Below, in pieces: positions 47,306 through 59,219 of a stretch of 64,000 bases of DNA (position 1 is its first letter; each line of letters starts with the position of its first letter). Under the pieces are notes generated by a model, which worked only from the letters and a program-made list of their open reading frames with translations, had not been told where the DNA came from and ran no database searches. Made by a program: the position numbers and the translations under genes. The stretch comes from Acetobacteraceae bacterium (lineage in GTDB: Bacteria; Pseudomonadota; Alphaproteobacteria; Acetobacterales; Acetobacteraceae), in the NCBI GenBank assembly GCA_025352375.1, contig JANXTL010000092.1:1-64000 (forward strand). Reading direction: 5' to 3'.

Positions 47306-49227
47306 CCCGGCTGTGGCAGCGGGGCGGCGCCGCCCGGCGGGGGCGGAGTGGCTGCACGACCCGCCGTCGGCACGGATGCGCGCCGGTTTTCCGCCGCCGG
47401 CTCGTCCACGACCTTCCGGATGACCGGCTCGCCCCTCAGCACGGTGCGGATTTCGTCGCCACTGAGCGTTTCATGCTCCAGCAGGCCGCGCGCAATCCGG
47501 TGCAGTTCTTCCACGTTCTCGCTCAGGATACGGCGTGCCTTCGCATAAGCGTTGTCGATGATGGCTTTGATCTCGCCATCGATCTCGCGCGCCGTCGCTT
47601 CCGACACGTTTTTGCTTTGGGTGACGGAGTGCCCCAAGAACACCTCCTGGCTGTTGTCGCCGTACGCGATCATGCCGAGTTTATCGGACATACCCCATTC
47701 GGTGATCATTCGGCGGGCCTGATCGGTGGCCATCTTGATGTCGCCGGACGCTCCATTAGACACTTTGTCGGCGCCAAAAATGACCTCCTCGGCAGCCCGA
47801 CCGCCCATCGCCATCGTCAATTCGGCCAACAGCTTGGATTTCGACTTGGAGTAGCGGTCGCCTTCCGGCAGGCTCATGACCAAACCCAGCGCCCGTCCGC
47901 GCGGGATGATCGTTGCTTTGTGAACCGGGTCGCATTCCGGCTCGTACATCGCGCAAAGCGCGTGTCCGCCTTCGTGATAGGCCGTCATTTTCTTCTCGGC
48001 CTCCGACATGACCAAGGAGCGCCGTTCGGTGCCCATCATGACCTTGTCCTTGGCGGCCTCGAATTCGTGCATCGCCACCACGCGCTTGCCCATGCGGGCT
48101 GCCAGCAGCGCCGCCTCGTTTACCAGGTTGGCCAGATCGGCGCCGGAGAAACCCGGAGTCCCACGCGCGATCGTCTTCGGATCGACGTCGGAGGCGAGCG
48201 GCACCCTTTTCATGTGAACGCGCAAGATTTTTTCGCGCCCGTTTACGTCGGGGTTAGGCACCACGACCTGCCGGTCGAAACGGCCGGGACGCAGCAGCGC
48301 GGGATCGAGCACGTCGGGCCGGTTGGTGGCGGCGATCAGAATGACGCCTTCGTTCGCCTCGAACCCGTCCATCTCAACGAGCATCTGGTTCAACGTCTGC
48401 TCGCGTTCGTCGTTACCGCCGCCCAGGCCGGCACCACGATGACGCCCGACCGCGTCGATTTCGTCGATGAAGATGATGCAAGGGGCATTTTTCTTGCCCT
48501 GCTCGAACATGTCGCGCACGCGAGACGCACCGACGCCGACGAACATCTCCACGAAATCGGAGCCGGAGATCGTGAAGAACGGCACGTTCGCCTCACCCGC
48601 GATCGCGCGGGCCAGGAGCGTCTTACCGGTGCCGGGGGGGCCAACGAGCAAAACACCCTTGGGGATCTTACCGCCGAGACGCTGGAATTTCTGCGGGTCC
48701 TTCAGGAACTCGACAATTTCCTGAAGCTCCTGCTTGGCCTCATCGATGCCGGCCACGTCGTCGAACGTCACGCGGCCCTGCTTTTCCGTGAGCAAGCGCG
48801 CCCGGGACTTGCCGAAACCCATGGCACGGCCACCGCCGGATTGCATCTGGCGCATGAAGAACACCCAGACGCCGATCAGCAGCAGCATCGGCAGCCACGA
48901 CAAGACGTAGTGCAGCAGCGGATTGACGCCATCGTCGTCGGGCTTGGCGATGACCCGAACATTCTTATCGGTCAGCGACTTCACCAGCGTCGGATCTTCC
49001 GGCGTGTAGGTCTGGAAGGCGGTGCCGTCGTTCCGCTGTCCTGTCACGGTGCGGCCCTGAATGACCACATCGCGGACCCGGCCGCTGTTCACGTCGGCGA
49101 TAAAGTCGGAATACGCAACCTGTGTCGCACTGGTACGCGAGACACCGGGCTGGAAGAGGTTGAACAGCACCACCAGCAGAAGGGCGATGATCACCCAAAG
49201 CGCCAGGTTGCGGCCGAAATTGCTCAT
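47302..49227 (-). CDS. ftsH: ATP-dependent zinc metalloprotease FtsH
   Basis: AAA Walker [22 protein letters not shown] region, HEGGH zinc motif. Confidence 0.97.
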   Translation of the reverse strand: MSNFGRNLALWVIIALLLVVLFNLFQPGVSRTSATQVAYSDFIADVNSGRVRDVVIQGRTVTGQRNDGTAFQTYTPEDPTLVKSLTDKNVRVIAKPDDDGVNPLLHYVLSWLPMLLLIGVWVFFMRQMQSGGGRAMGFGKSRARLLTEKQGRVTFDDVAGIDEAKQELQEIVEFLKDPQKFQRLGGKIPKGVLLVGPPGTGKTLLARAIAGEANVPFFTISGSDFVEMFVGVGASRVRDMFEQGKKNAPCIIFIDEIDAVGRHRGAGLGGGNDEREQTLNQMLVEMDGFEANEGVILIAATNRPDVLDPALLRPGRFDRQVVVPNPDVNGREKILRVHMKRVPLASDVDPKTIARGTPGFSGADLANLVNEAALLAARMGKRVVAMHEFEAAKDKVMMGTERRSLVMSEAEKKMTAYHEGGHALCAMYEPECDPVHKATIIPRGRALGLVMSLPEGDRYSKSKSKLLAELTMAMGGRAAEEVIFGADKVSNGASGDIKMATDQARRMITEWGMSDKLGMIAYGDNSQEVFLGHSVTQSKNVSEATAREIDGEIKAIIDNAYAKARRILSENVEELHRIARGLLEHETLSGDEIRTVLRGEPVIRKVVDEPAAENRRASVPTAGRAATPPPPGGAAPLPQPG

Positions 49228-49371
49228 CAGACTTCGCTCACTTTGAAAGGCGTGTAAGTGCCATGCCGCGCACGCCGGAGGTGCGCTCCTTCGGCATGCG
49301 TGTTTTCCAACATAGGGTGTCTCCGCATCGGCCGCATCCCCTCCTCCGCGCTTTCTTCGGACGAAACCCGT

Positions 49372-50685
49372 TCAGGCGGGACAAAATGGCGCGCCAGACA
49401 GAGGTTGGGGCGGGTCGAACAGCAAACGACAGCCCCCTTCGCGCGCGACAGCGTCAGGATATAGGAGTTGCGGGACTGCTACCAGAATATTGCAACGCCA
49501 AAGCGCTGGCATCGCCGACAGGACCGCCGTCGGCAGATCGGTATGTCGGCGTAGCCTCGCGGCGGCGTCGCCGAGCGCGCCCAGCATCGTGCCGTTTGGC
49601 AGCGGGTTGGGTGTTCGCAGCCGAAAACGGCCATCCCAAAGCGCGCCGTCCCGCGCCGGTACCGGCGGTGCGACCGCCGCTTGTTCCCGCACCAGCAGCC
49701 AACCTTCGCCCAACCGTCCCGCCGGCATGGCACGAACGCCGCCGACGGTTTGCGGCTTTGGATTGGCGGCAAACGCCGCGACCTGTTCGATCGGCGGTGC
49801 AAAGGGCGCGCCGGCGATCGCGCGTACCAGCTCCGCCACCGCTTCCGGCGCAATGGCACCTGGAGACAGGAGCGCATAACCTTCTGGCCGCATCGCAACA
49901 CGGCTCGCCAGGATCGCTGCCACGGCGGCATCGTTATTCGATCTCGACACCCCGGCGCTCCGCGCCGCGTTTAGGAGAGCCTGGGTCGCCTCGCTTTCTC
50001 CAGTCACATCCTGCCGCGACCGGCGGATACGCGATCGCAACGCCTTCGGGTCCTGGTTGGACGGATCTTCCACCCAAGCCATACCCTGGCCAATCAGAAA
50101 TGCACGCAACCAGGCCGGGGGAACCGTCAACAACGGGCGTACGATCCTCAGCGACCGGCCCTCCGCCACCAAGGCCATACCGGCCAGTCCACGGGCGCCG
50201 CTACCGCTTAGGACGCGGATCATCATGGTTTCCGCTTGATCGGACCCATGGTGTCCCAACAGCAGGTGCAGAACGCCTCCTTCGGCGCAGGCCTCCGCCA
50301 GGGCGCGGTATCGGGCATCCCGAGCGCGTTCGGCCAACCCTGGCCCTTTCGCCAGGCTGGAAAGGGTGAGCATGCGCGCCTGCATGCCGCGCGCGCGCAG
50401 TCGCGAGACAGTCAACGCGGCTTCGGCGGCTGAGTCCGGCCGGAGCCCATGATCGACGACAAAGGCCAGCAGGCGACCATCCCGGTTCTGAACCCAATCG
50501 GCGGCCAACATCGCCAGCGCCATGCTGTCGGCGCCGCCCGACACGGCAGCCGCCAGTAACGGTCCATCTTCAAACGGTTCTAATGCCGCCATCGCGGCAT
50601 TGAAACGCGCGATCGGATGCGTTTCGGCCACCGTGCCAACGTTACCGGCACCCGGCGCGTTGGGTGGCGGCGGCGATGCCGTCAC
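49372..50685 (-). CDS. tilS: tRNA(Ile)-lysidine synthetase
   Basis: AAVSGGADSMALAMLAADW PP-loop motif, conserved neighbourhood. Confidence 0.9.
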   Translation of the reverse strand: MTASPPPPNAPGAGNVGTVAETHPIARFNAAMAALEPFEDGPLLAAAVSGGADSMALAMLAADWVQNRDGRLLAFVVDHGLRPDSAAEAALTVSRLRARGMQARMLTLSSLAKGPGLAERARDARYRALAEACAEGGVLHLLLGHHGSDQAETMMIRVLSGSGARGLAGMALVAEGRSLRIVRPLLTVPPAWLRAFLIGQGMAWVEDPSNQDPKALRSRIRRSRQDVTGESEATQALLNAARSAGVSRSNNDAAVAAILASRVAMRPEGYALLSPGAIAPEAVAELVRAIAGAPFAPPIEQVAAFAANPKPQTVGGVRAMPAGRLGEGWLLVREQAAVAPPVPARDGALWDGRFRLRTPNPLPNGTMLGALGDAAARLRRHTDLPTAVLSAMPALWRCNILVAVPQLLYPDAVAREGGCRLLFDPPQPLSGAPFCPA

Positions 50686-51487
50686 GCAAATCCGAACGGG
50701 CCTGCGGGAATTCCGCCTGCAGCTTTGTCAGGGCGGCGCAAGCCGACGGTTTTTCGCCAATTCCGACGAAGGAGTTGGCCAGTCCCAGCAGCGCGTTCGG
50801 CGCGTGCGCCCCTTTGCGATTGCGCTTGTAGGTATCGTCGAAGGCGATCGCGGATTCCGAATATTTGCGCTCGCCAAACAGCGCCTGCGCCAGCAGCATC
50901 TGACCATCGTACGCGCGCGGCGAGGTCCGCGATGCGACAGCTTCCCGCGCTGCCGCCTCGGCCGCCGGGTAATCGCGGCGCGCGAGGGCGGCGTTACCCT
51001 CCTGCATGGCGACCTCCGGCGTGCGGACGCGAGGGTCATTGCCTGGCGGAATCAGGGGTGGGGCCACCAGCCCACCGCCGCTTCGGCCCAAGCCCGGCGT
51101 GGGATCGGGCGCACCGCCGCCACGGGAATTCATCTGATATGTGAGATCGTCGAGGCGCTTGGCGAGGTCCGCGTTCTGGCGCTGCAGCAGGTTCTGCTGT
51201 TCGTCGATGCGCCCGCGCAGCTGGCGAATCTGGTCTTCCAGGCCGTCGACCCGGGTCAGCAACTGCGCGACCATATCGTTGCCTGACGTCGCGGGGTAGC
51301 GACCGCCGCCTCCACCGCCATGCGCGGCCTGATCGCGCAGCATCTGCACTTCCTGGCGCAACTGATAGATTTGGTTCTGCAGGGCGATGCCTTCGCGGCT
51401 GTCGACCTGCGCGCAGGCCCTGTTCAGCGGAGCGGCCAAGGTCAGGACGCCGGCAATTGTCAAAACCGCGATCGATGACGGGCGCAT
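50642..51487 (-). CDS. ybgF: Tol-Pal system protein YbgF/CpoB
   Basis: coiled-coil N-terminus (LQNQIYQLRQEVQMLRDQ) plus TPR C-terminus next to pal. Confidence 0.88.
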   Translation of the reverse strand: MRPSSIAVLTIAGVLTLAAPLNRACAQVDSREGIALQNQIYQLRQEVQMLRDQAAHGGGGGGRYPATSGNDMVAQLLTRVDGLEDQIRQLRGRIDEQQNLLQRQNADLAKRLDDLTYQMNSRGGGAPDPTPGLGRSGGGLVAPPLIPPGNDPRVRTPEVAMQEGNAALARRDYPAAEAAAREAVASRTSPRAYDGQMLLAQALFGERKYSESAIAFDDTYKRNRKGAHAPNALLGLANSFVGIGEKPSACAALTKLQAEFPQARSDLRDGIAAATQRAGCR

Positions 51488-51632
51488 TCAGCCACTCCTA
51501 AGGTCGCAAGCGGGTGCGGGCTCGCGCTATCGTACATACATCCAACCGGCGCCCCCAGGGGCCGCCGGTTCAAGTAGCACAGTCAGGCGCCCAAGGCGGT
51601 CGTCCAACCGAACCGCCCGTGGTTGCTTTGGA

Positions 51633-52094
51633 TCAACGGACCGAGGTGGTCGCGTTGCGGTTCGCTGCCCAAGCCTGCTCGTTGGAAGCCAGCTGACTCG
51701 GGCGGTCTTTGCCGAAGCTGATCGTGGTCATGCGCGCGGCGGCGATGCCCTTGGCCTTCAGATAGGAGGCAGCGGCGTTCGCGCGGCGCTGTCCGAGGGC
51801 CAGATTGTATTCGGTCGTGCCGCGTTCGTCGCAGTTACCGGCGATCTGAACGTTGTTGCTGGCATACTGGGTCAGCCACGCGGCCTGCTTATCGAGGGTT
51901 GCTCTGCCGTCATCGCGAAGGACCGACTGGTTGAAATCGTAGAACACGCGATCGCCGACGTTCGCCACCAGGTCTTCCTGGCTGCCCGGCCCGACCGTGT
52001 GCACGGTGCCGGTGGTGGTCGTGGTGGTCGTTTGATCCGCGCACGCCGCAAGCAGGCCGACAGCGGCAAAGGCGCCGAGAATTTTGATGTTCAT
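51633..52094 (-). CDS. pal: peptidoglycan-associated lipoprotein Pal
   Basis: LLAACADQ lipobox; NNVQIAGNCDERGTTEYNLALGQRRANAA. Confidence 0.95.
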   Translation of the reverse strand: MNIKILGAFAAVGLLAACADQTTTTTTTGTVHTVGPGSQEDLVANVGDRVFYDFNQSVLRDDGRATLDKQAAWLTQYASNNVQIAGNCDERGTTEYNLALGQRRANAAASYLKAKGIAAARMTTISFGKDRPSQLASNEQAWAANRNATTSVR

Positions 52095-52275
52095 TTTTTT
52101 CGTCCCTGGATTGGGGTGCACGCGACGGGTCGGGCGAGCCGGGAAAGCGAGCACGCGGAGCCGGCTCCTCCGCCCACGCGTTTAGCTTGTTTCGCCCTTT
52201 GCGGTCAAGCATTTGAGACTCCGAACATTGCGTCCCAATCCCATATTTTCCGCGCTTTCTGGATCGATCGCTAGG

Positions 52276-53679
52276 TCATGCGGTCACAGGTGACCAGGCC
52301 GGATCGGACGCATCCGTCGGGGTTGGAACCGCACGTTCATTGAAGCCGGTGATGTCAACCGAGTAGAGGCGCGAACTGAACCCCTCCCCTCGCGCACCGC
52401 TGGCGCGAGTTTCCCGCCAGAACATCAAAACCCGGCCATTTGGCGCGAACGTTGGGCCTTCGACCAGCCATCCCTTCGCCAGAATGCGTTCGCCCGATCC
52501 GTCGGGATGCATGACACCGATATCGAACTCGCTCTCGCCGCCGCCATAGCGCGTGAACGCGATCAAATCGCCACGAGGCGACCAGACCGGGGTGGCATAG
52601 CGGCCGCTGCCGAAACTGATCCGCTGCGCCCCGCCGCCGCCGGCCCCCATCACGTAAATTTGCTGATCGCCCCCGCGGTCGGACGCGAATGCGATCTTGC
52701 TGCCGTCCGGGCTGAAGCACGGGCTGACATCGATCGCGCCGGAATTCGTCAGGTTGCGGGCCCCGCCGCCGCCGAGACCGGTCATCACGATGTCCGAGCC
52801 GCCGCCATTGGCCACCGCCATGACCACATTGCCGCCATCGGGCGAGAAGCGCGGTGCGAAGGTCATGCCGCTGAAGTCGCCCAGGACCGTCTGCCGGCGA
52901 CTGTCCAGGTCGAACAGATACACCCTCGGACGGTTGCTGGCATAACTCATGAACGCGATTTTGTTCTGCGTGGGGTGAAAGCGCGGCGTCAGGACCAGCG
53001 AGGAACCGTCCGTCAGGAACTGATTATTCTCGCTGTCCTGGTCCATGATCGCAAGCCGCTTGGTGCGGCGGTCGCGCGGGCCGGTGGCACCGATATAGAC
53101 CACCCGTGTGTCGAAATAGCCTTTCTCGCCGAGCAGGCGTTCATAGATCACGTCTGCGATGACATGCGCGATGCGACGCCATGAACCTTGCGCGGTCGTA
53201 TAGGCGGTGCCTTGGATTTGCTTTCCCGGCGAAACATCCCACAGGCGGAACTCGACCCTCACGCGTCCGTCACCCATCGTCTGGGTTTGGCCTGTTACCA
53301 GCGCCTGCGCCCCGATGGGCTTCCAGTTCTGGAAATTCGGCGCGTCTGGACGCGACGGGCCAGCCTGGATGAAGCTCGCGGGATCGATAATCCGGAACAG
53401 ACCCGAGCGGGCCAGATCGGCGGAGATAACCCCAGCGATCTGGCGCCCCAATTGTGACCCCGCGCCGTCGCCACCCCCCAGATCCGGAATAGCGATGGGG
53501 ATCGGCTCAACCCGGGCCTTGTTCACATCGATGACCGCGCTTTGCCCGCCGCCCTGCCCGGCTGGCGGCGGCAACGTTTGCGCCATGACGGACGCGGGTG
53601 TGGCCGCGACCAGAAGTGCGCTGGCAGCCGACAGCATCAGATCGCGGCGGCGGAATTCGGGGTTCGGAATGTGTATCAT
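52276..53679 (-). CDS. tolB: Tol-Pal beta-propeller protein TolB
   Basis: [23 protein letters not shown] repeats; N-terminal RRRDLM..A signal. Confidence 0.95.
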   Translation of the reverse strand: MIHIPNPEFRRRDLMLSAASALLVAATPASVMAQTLPPPAGQGGGQSAVIDVNKARVEPIPIAIPDLGGGDGAGSQLGRQIAGVISADLARSGLFRIIDPASFIQAGPSRPDAPNFQNWKPIGAQALVTGQTQTMGDGRVRVEFRLWDVSPGKQIQGTAYTTAQGSWRRIAHVIADVIYERLLGEKGYFDTRVVYIGATGPRDRRTKRLAIMDQDSENNQFLTDGSSLVLTPRFHPTQNKIAFMSYASNRPRVYLFDLDSRRQTVLGDFSGMTFAPRFSPDGGNVVMAVANGGGSDIVMTGLGGGGARNLTNSGAIDVSPCFSPDGSKIAFASDRGGDQQIYVMGAGGGGAQRISFGSGRYATPVWSPRGDLIAFTRYGGGESEFDIGVMHPDGSGERILAKGWLVEGPTFAPNGRVLMFWRETRASGARGEGFSSRLYSVDITGFNERAVPTPTDASDPAWSPVTA

Positions 53680-53740
53680 GGCGCGGAGTCCTATCCTACG
53701 GTCGTGGCGCAACGATGGCATGGTTGGGTCCGGCGTCGAA

Positions 53741-54772
53741 TCACGGGCTGAACCGGAACGTCAGCACATTTGTCTTCCCTAGCATGTTCCCGGGAAGCGG
53801 CAGATTCGCACAGCGCACATCCATAACCGCGCGTATCGCACGCTCGGCGAACACACGGAACCTCGGATCGGGCATTCTGGACAAATCGTCACCCGAGACC
53901 TCGGCCTTGCGGACGATGCCGGTTGGGTCCGTTTCGACGGTCAACGTCACCTGCTGTTTTTCCAAATCGAGCGCGCCGGCGTCCTTGGTCCAGCATTCCC
54001 GCACATGACCGCCGATCGCGTCGCGTTGCGCCGCCGATAATGCCGCGGTGTCGTTGCCCAGCGGGTTGCCGCCGCCGCGCGGATCGCCGCCAGCCCGGGG
54101 GTTGGGACGCGCGGTCGGCGGCTTCTGTTGCTGTAGCTGCTGCCTGAGCCGCTCCAGGGTGTTGTCGACCTCGTTGCTATTCGTAGCCGGGTTTGTCGTC
54201 ACGTTCGGTTGCGACGTGCGGCTCGGAGGGGCCGGCAGCGGCGGTTTGATGGGCGGCGGCAGCGGCAAAGGCGGTTGCGGCTTCGGCGGTGTCGGTGGCG
54301 GCGGTGTCGGCTGCGTGGCCGGCGGTGGCGGCACCGGGGCTAAGCTAGGCTCCAGCGTTTGCGGCGGCGGTGCCAGTGGCGGGATCGGAGTCGGCGGTGC
54401 CGGAACCACAACGCTCGGAGGTGGCGGGGGTGGCGGAGGAGGAGGCGGTGGCGGCGGTTCGTCGGGCTGCGGCGTCGGAGGCTTGGTCACCGGCGGCGCT
54501 GGCGTCGGGTTTGGGTCCGGCGATGGCGCTGGCACCGGTGCGGCCGTCGGGGCCTTCATGGTGTTCGCCTCAGTGCCCTGGAAAACGACCGCGACCGACT
54601 GTTCCTCCGGCTGCGGGTCGGGCTGACGGGCAAACTCCAGGCGCACCAACAGCGCGACAATAATGATGATGTGAACGACCAGCGAAACCGCGGCGCATCG
54701 GCGCAACAGGGGGCTCATGCCATCCCGGCGGTGGCCGCGCTCTGTTACGCTGCGCAGCACCTGTTGCAACAT
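53741..54772 (-). CDS. tolA: TolA-like energy transducer
   Basis: N-terminal TM segment, long proline-rich linker, C-terminal TonB/TolA-like domain; position between tolR and tolB. Confidence 0.8.
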   Translation of the reverse strand: MLQQVLRSVTERGHRRDGMSPLLRRCAAVSLVVHIIIIVALLVRLEFARQPDPQPEEQSVAVVFQGTEANTMKAPTAAPVPAPSPDPNPTPAPPVTKPPTPQPDEPPPPPPPPPPPPPPSVVVPAPPTPIPPLAPPPQTLEPSLAPVPPPPATQPTPPPPTPPKPQPPLPLPPPIKPPLPAPPSRTSQPNVTTNPATNSNEVDNTLERLRQQLQQQKPPTARPNPRAGGDPRGGGNPLGNDTAALSAAQRDAIGGHVRECWTKDAGALDLEKQQVTLTVETDPTGIVRKAEVSGDDLSRMPDPRFRVFAERAIRAVMDVRCANLPLPGNMLGKTNVLTFRFSP

Positions 54773-54780
54773 GGCTCCCG

Positions 54781-55275
<495 letters not shown>

Positions 55276-55278
55276 CGC

Positions 55279-55995
55279 TCAGGCCCGCTCTTCGATCTGG
55301 CGCGACAGGATCGCGCTGAACTCGCTGCCGAACGCTTCGATCCGGCTGGCGAAACGCGACAGGTCGGTGCTGATCTTATTGTAGGCGAGAACGGCCGGGA
55401 TCGCGGCCACCAAGCCAATGGCGGTGGCGAACAGCGCCTCGGCAATGCCAGGCGCGACGACGGCCAAATTGGTGTTGTGCATCGCGGCAATGGCCGAGAA
55501 CGACCGCATGATGCCCCAGACCGTGCCGAACAGCCCGACGAATGGGGCGGTTGCGCCGACAGATGCCAGAAAAACCATCCATCGCTCCAAGCGGTCCATC
55601 TCCCGCTGCACCGTCACCGTGATCGCGCGATCGATGCGGTCGCGCACACTGGTATGGGAGATGTCGGCGCCGGCAACCCGCACGGACCGCCGCCATTCGC
55701 CCATCGCGGCACCGAACACGGCGGCCATCGGATGGGTTGGGTTGGTGCCCTCATCGTCGAACAGCTCATCCAGGCTGCCGCCGGACCAAAATCGGTCCTC
55801 GAACCCGTCGGCTGCTTTGGTGACACGCCGCAGGCTGGACCACTTCTCGAACACCACCGCCCACACCCAAATGCTCGCCCCGATGAGGCCGAGCATCACG
55901 AGTTTGACGACGATGTCGGCCTGCAGGAAGAGGCCGACGAGTGAGATTTCTCCGCCCGCAGCTGCCAGGTTTACCGCTTCGACTGTCCGGTCCAC
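55279..55995 (-). CDS. tolQ: TolQ proton channel protein
   Basis: PFVGLFGTVWGIMRSFSAIA...ALFATAIGLVAAIPAVLAYNK. Confidence 0.95.
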   Translation of the reverse strand: MDRTVEAVNLAAAGGEISLVGLFLQADIVVKLVMLGLIGASIWVWAVVFEKWSSLRRVTKAADGFEDRFWSGGSLDELFDDEGTNPTHPMAAVFGAAMGEWRRSVRVAGADISHTSVRDRIDRAITVTVQREMDRLERWMVFLASVGATAPFVGLFGTVWGIMRSFSAIAAMHNTNLAVVAPGIAEALFATAIGLVAAIPAVLAYNKISTDLSRFASRIEAFGSEFSAILSRQIEERA

Positions 55996-56004
55996 TGCTA
56001 CCCC

Positions 56005-56586
56005 CTAGTGGCCGCCAGGGGAGACGTCCCCCGCGGCGGCTGGTGTCTCGACTGCGTTTGCCACACCGGCATCGCGCATCGCGGTTAACGCGGCGCGCCA
56101 ACGGGGCGGCATCGGTCTTGGTTTGTTGTCTCCCGGTCGCACGCACGCCAGCCGCACTGTCAACACGGCGCAGGAGCCATGGATTCCCCGCACATCCTGC
56201 CGCAGGGTCAACGAGGCGCCCCCGACTTCCACCGATTCGGTTACCACCGTCAGCGAATCGTCCAGCCGCGCGACACGCTGATAATCGACTTCGATGCGTC
56301 GCACCACGAACATTACGTTGAATTGCTCGACCATCGCCGCATGCGGGATGCCCATCGCGCGCAGGGCTTCCGTCCGCGCCCGTTCGGCGTAGCGGAGGTA
56401 ATTGGCATGGTAAACGATGCCACCGGCATCCGTGTCCTCATAGTAGATACGAACGGTGTAAAGGTGGCGACCGGCCGCCGGGATGGAGGGCGGATGAATG
56501 TTCGTCAATTCTGTGCTTGCTCCCCCTGTAACAAATCCATCTGCGCGAGAGCGCTTCTGGGCGGCTTGATATCGAGATGTCGCCAT
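56005..56586 (-). CDS. ybgC: Tol-Pal-associated acyl-CoA thioesterase YbgC
   Basis: [32 protein letters not shown]; true start may be a TTG near 56508, just after the ruvB stop. Confidence 0.92.
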   Translation of the reverse strand: MATSRYQAAQKRSRADGFVTGGASTELTNIHPPSIPAAGRHLYTVRIYYEDTDAGGIVYHANYLRYAERARTEALRAMGIPHAAMVEQFNVMFVVRRIEVDYQRVARLDDSLTVVTESVEVGGASLTLRQDVRGIHGSCAVLTVRLACVRPGDNKPRPMPPRWRAALTAMRDAGVANAVETPAAAGDVSPGGH

Positions 56587-57551
56587 CCCGGTTCGCCCAG
56601 CATGCGGCCTCGGCTGGTGCGCAGGACCAGCCCTTCCTGAATCAGGAATGGCTCGATCACGTCCTCCAGAGTATCGCGGGCTTCGGCCAACGCGGCGGCC
56701 AGGGTCTCGACCCCGACAGGCCCACCGGCATGGTGTTCGGCGATGCGGCGAAGATACCGGCGGTCCATCGCATCCAAACCGAGGCGATCGACCTCCAGCC
56801 GGGTCAGCGCGGCATCCGCGAGCTTTCGATCGACGGGGCCGGATTCGGCAACGGTCGCAAAGTCGCGGACCCGGCGCAGCAACCGCCCGGCGATGCGAGG
56901 CGTGCCGCGGGATCGCCGGGCGATTTCGATGGCGCCGTCCTCGGTGAGTGCGAAATTCAGCAGTTTAGCGCCCCGGATCACAATTTGGCGCAACTCTTCG
57001 GGGGTGTAGAATATCAACCGCAACGGAATGCCGAACCGGTCGCGCAGCGGTGTCGCCAGTAACCCTGCCCGCGTGGTGGCGCCAACCAGTGTGAACGGCG
57101 GCAGGTCGATCCGCACGGAACGCGCCGCCGGCCCCTCGCCGATGATAAGGTCGAGCTGAAAATCCTCCATCGCGGGATACAGCACCTCCTCGATCGCGGG
57201 CTGGAGGCGATGGATCTCGTCTATAAAAAGGACATCTCGTGGTTGAAGGTTGGTCAAAATCGCTGCGAGATCGCCGGCCTTCTGGATGACCGGGCCCGAG
57301 GTCGCACGGAACCCAACGCCGAGTTCCAGCGCCACGATCTGCGCGAGGGTCGTTTTCCCGAGGCCGGGCGGACCATGCAGCAGCACATGGTCCAATGCCT
57401 CCCCCCGGCCGCGCGCGGCCTGAATGAAGACCGCGAGATTCTCCCGCGATGCCTTCTGGCCGGTGAATTCCGCGAGACTACGCGGCCGAAGCGACGCCTC
57501 CACCGCGTCTTCTTCTCGTCGGCCGGAGGAGACGGTGCGATCCTCAGTCAT
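56505..57551 (-). CDS. ruvB: Holliday junction branch migration DNA helicase RuvB
   Basis: [33 protein letters not shown]. Confidence 0.96.
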   Translation of the reverse strand: MTEDRTVSSGRREEDAVEASLRPRSLAEFTGQKASRENLAVFIQAARGRGEALDHVLLHGPPGLGKTTLAQIVALELGVGFRATSGPVIQKAGDLAAILTNLQPRDVLFIDEIHRLQPAIEEVLYPAMEDFQLDLIIGEGPAARSVRIDLPPFTLVGATTRAGLLATPLRDRFGIPLRLIFYTPEELRQIVIRGAKLLNFALTEDGAIEIARRSRGTPRIAGRLLRRVRDFATVAESGPVDRKLADAALTRLEVDRLGLDAMDRRYLRRIAEHHAGGPVGVETLAAALAEARDTLEDVIEPFLIQEGLVLRTSRGRMLGEPGWRHLDIKPPRSALAQMDLLQGEQAQN

Positions 57552-57564
57552 CGAGCGAGAGCGC

Positions 57565-58128
57565 TCACCCCTCCGGCGGGGCGGCGATGATCAGGATTTC
57601 GCGTGCTTCTGGCTGATCGCCCATGCCGGGAGTGCGGATTTCCGCTTCCTCGGTTTCCGGGGCCTGGACGCTCTCATCGGTCTGGTAACGCTGGCGGTGG
57701 CCACCACCGTGCTGGGGACCGCGACCGTCGGGCTGCTGCCCACCCTGCTGCGTGCCTTGTTGCATACCGTGTTGTCCTGGGGGTTGTCCGGGGGCCTGTC
57801 CCTGCGGCTGGTTCTGCTGTGCCGCCTGGTTCATGGCATTCAGGATGCGGAAATAATGTTCCGCGTGCTGGAAGTAACCCTCAGCCATCACCCGATCGCC
57901 GCTGCTGGTCGCGTCGCGTCCAAGCTGCAGGTACTTTTCGAACAATTGCTGCGACGTGCCACGCAGCCGAATGTCTGGCCCATTGCTGTCGAAAACGTGA
58001 TTGCGGTTCAGTGGAACACCGCCACCCGAATTGTGCCGGATGGTCTGGGTGCCACCACCCCCACCCCCGCTCCCGCCGCTACCACCGCCAGAGCGATGAT
58101 TGCGGCCACGCATGCGCTTCATGTTCAT
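57565..58128 (-). CDS. DUF4167 domain-containing RNA-binding-like protein
   Basis: [16 protein letters not shown]...[53 protein letters not shown]. Confidence 0.9.
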   Translation of the reverse strand: MNMKRMRGRNHRSGGGSGGSGGGGGGTQTIRHNSGGGVPLNRNHVFDSNGPDIRLRGTSQQLFEKYLQLGRDATSSGDRVMAEGYFQHAEHYFRILNAMNQAAQQNQPQGQAPGQPPGQHGMQQGTQQGGQQPDGRGPQHGGGHRQRYQTDESVQAPETEEAEIRTPGMGDQPEAREILIIAAPPEG

Positions 58129-58377
58129 GTTTCTGCCGTCGTGCTTTCCCGTTGCGGACGAGCCTGGGGCGTGCTGGGGCAGAATCGCCCCAAGATTGCA
58201 TGCCCGTGGGAACACTTCCCCCCAAGCTGGCCAAGATATCCACCGACGTTGGTGCTGGCTGGTGCCTGGGCCCACAAAATCGGCCGCACACCGGGATTCG
58301 GCCACCTAGCGGCGAATCGAGCCATCCGAAACACCGTAACCGCCCGATGGCTTCCTGCCAACGGTTAATTTTCGAAC

Positions 58378-59208
58378 CTAATCCCGTTGTAGGACGATAG
58401 CCCGTTCGATCCCCGCCAAATCCGGGTGAAAGCGGGTCGTGAACCCGACCGATCGGGCAAGCGCGGCGACATCTGGCCCCTGCCCTATCCCCAACTCAAG
58501 CACCGCCCCGCCATCGGTGGCCAGCAGCGCAGGAAGGGCGAGCAGAATTCCGCGGTACGCATCCAGGCCGTCCGCTCCGCCATCCAGAGCACGTCGCGGC
58601 TCATATCGCCAGACTTCCGGCATCAAGGTTTGGATTGTGGACGCCTCTATGTAAGGGGGATTGCTGACCACCAGGTCGAACCGCCCGTTCAACGACGCCG
58701 CCCAATCGCCGCACAAGAAGGCCGCGCGAGACCCAAGGCCGAGGTTCTCGGCGTTGGTCCGCGCGAGCCGGGCTGCCCCTGGAGCCAGATCGACGCCGAC
58801 CCCGAAAGCATCGGGGCGTTCGTGCAGGACCGACAACAGCAGGCAGCCGGTACCCGTCCCAAGATCGAGCACCTGCCTGGGCGGCGGCAATGCCAACGCC
58901 GCTTCGACGATCGCCTCGGAGTCGGGCCGCGGGATCAGCGTGGCGGGCGAGACCAGGAACTCCATGCTCCAGAACCCCTGCCGCCCCAGAATGAGCGCCA
59001 TTGGTTCGTGCGCTGCGCGGCGGACGAGCAAGGCTTCGAACCGCGAGGGGTCGATGCAGGCAGATGGCGTCCGCAGGAGCGCTTCCGCCGGCTGCGCCAG
59101 CGCATGAGACAGCAGCAGCCGAGCCTCCCGCGCGGGGCTGTCAATGCCGGCATCGCGCAAGGTCGCGGCGCCGTGACGCAACGCGCGGTCGACGGTCGTT
59201 TCGTTCAT
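58378..59208 (-). CDS. prmC: peptide chain release factor N(5)-glutamine methyltransferase
   Basis: VLDLGTGTGCLLLSVLHE; DLVVSNPPYIEA (NPPY motif). Confidence 0.93.
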   Translation of the reverse strand: MNETTVDRALRHGAATLRDAGIDSPAREARLLLSHALAQPAEALLRTPSACIDPSRFEALLVRRAAHEPMALILGRQGFWSMEFLVSPATLIPRPDSEAIVEAALALPPPRQVLDLGTGTGCLLLSVLHERPDAFGVGVDLAPGAARLARTNAENLGLGSRAAFLCGDWAASLNGRFDLVVSNPPYIEASTIQTLMPEVWRYEPRRALDGGADGLDAYRGILLALPALLATDGGAVLELGIGQGPDVAALARSVGFTTRFHPDLAGIERAIVLQRD

Positions 59209-59219
59209 GCGGGTGCGGC

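Noticed and set aside
47473-49257. 594-aa plus-strand ORF
   Set aside because: Antisense to ftsH; high-GC codon bias creates long open antisense frames. No domain recognisable.
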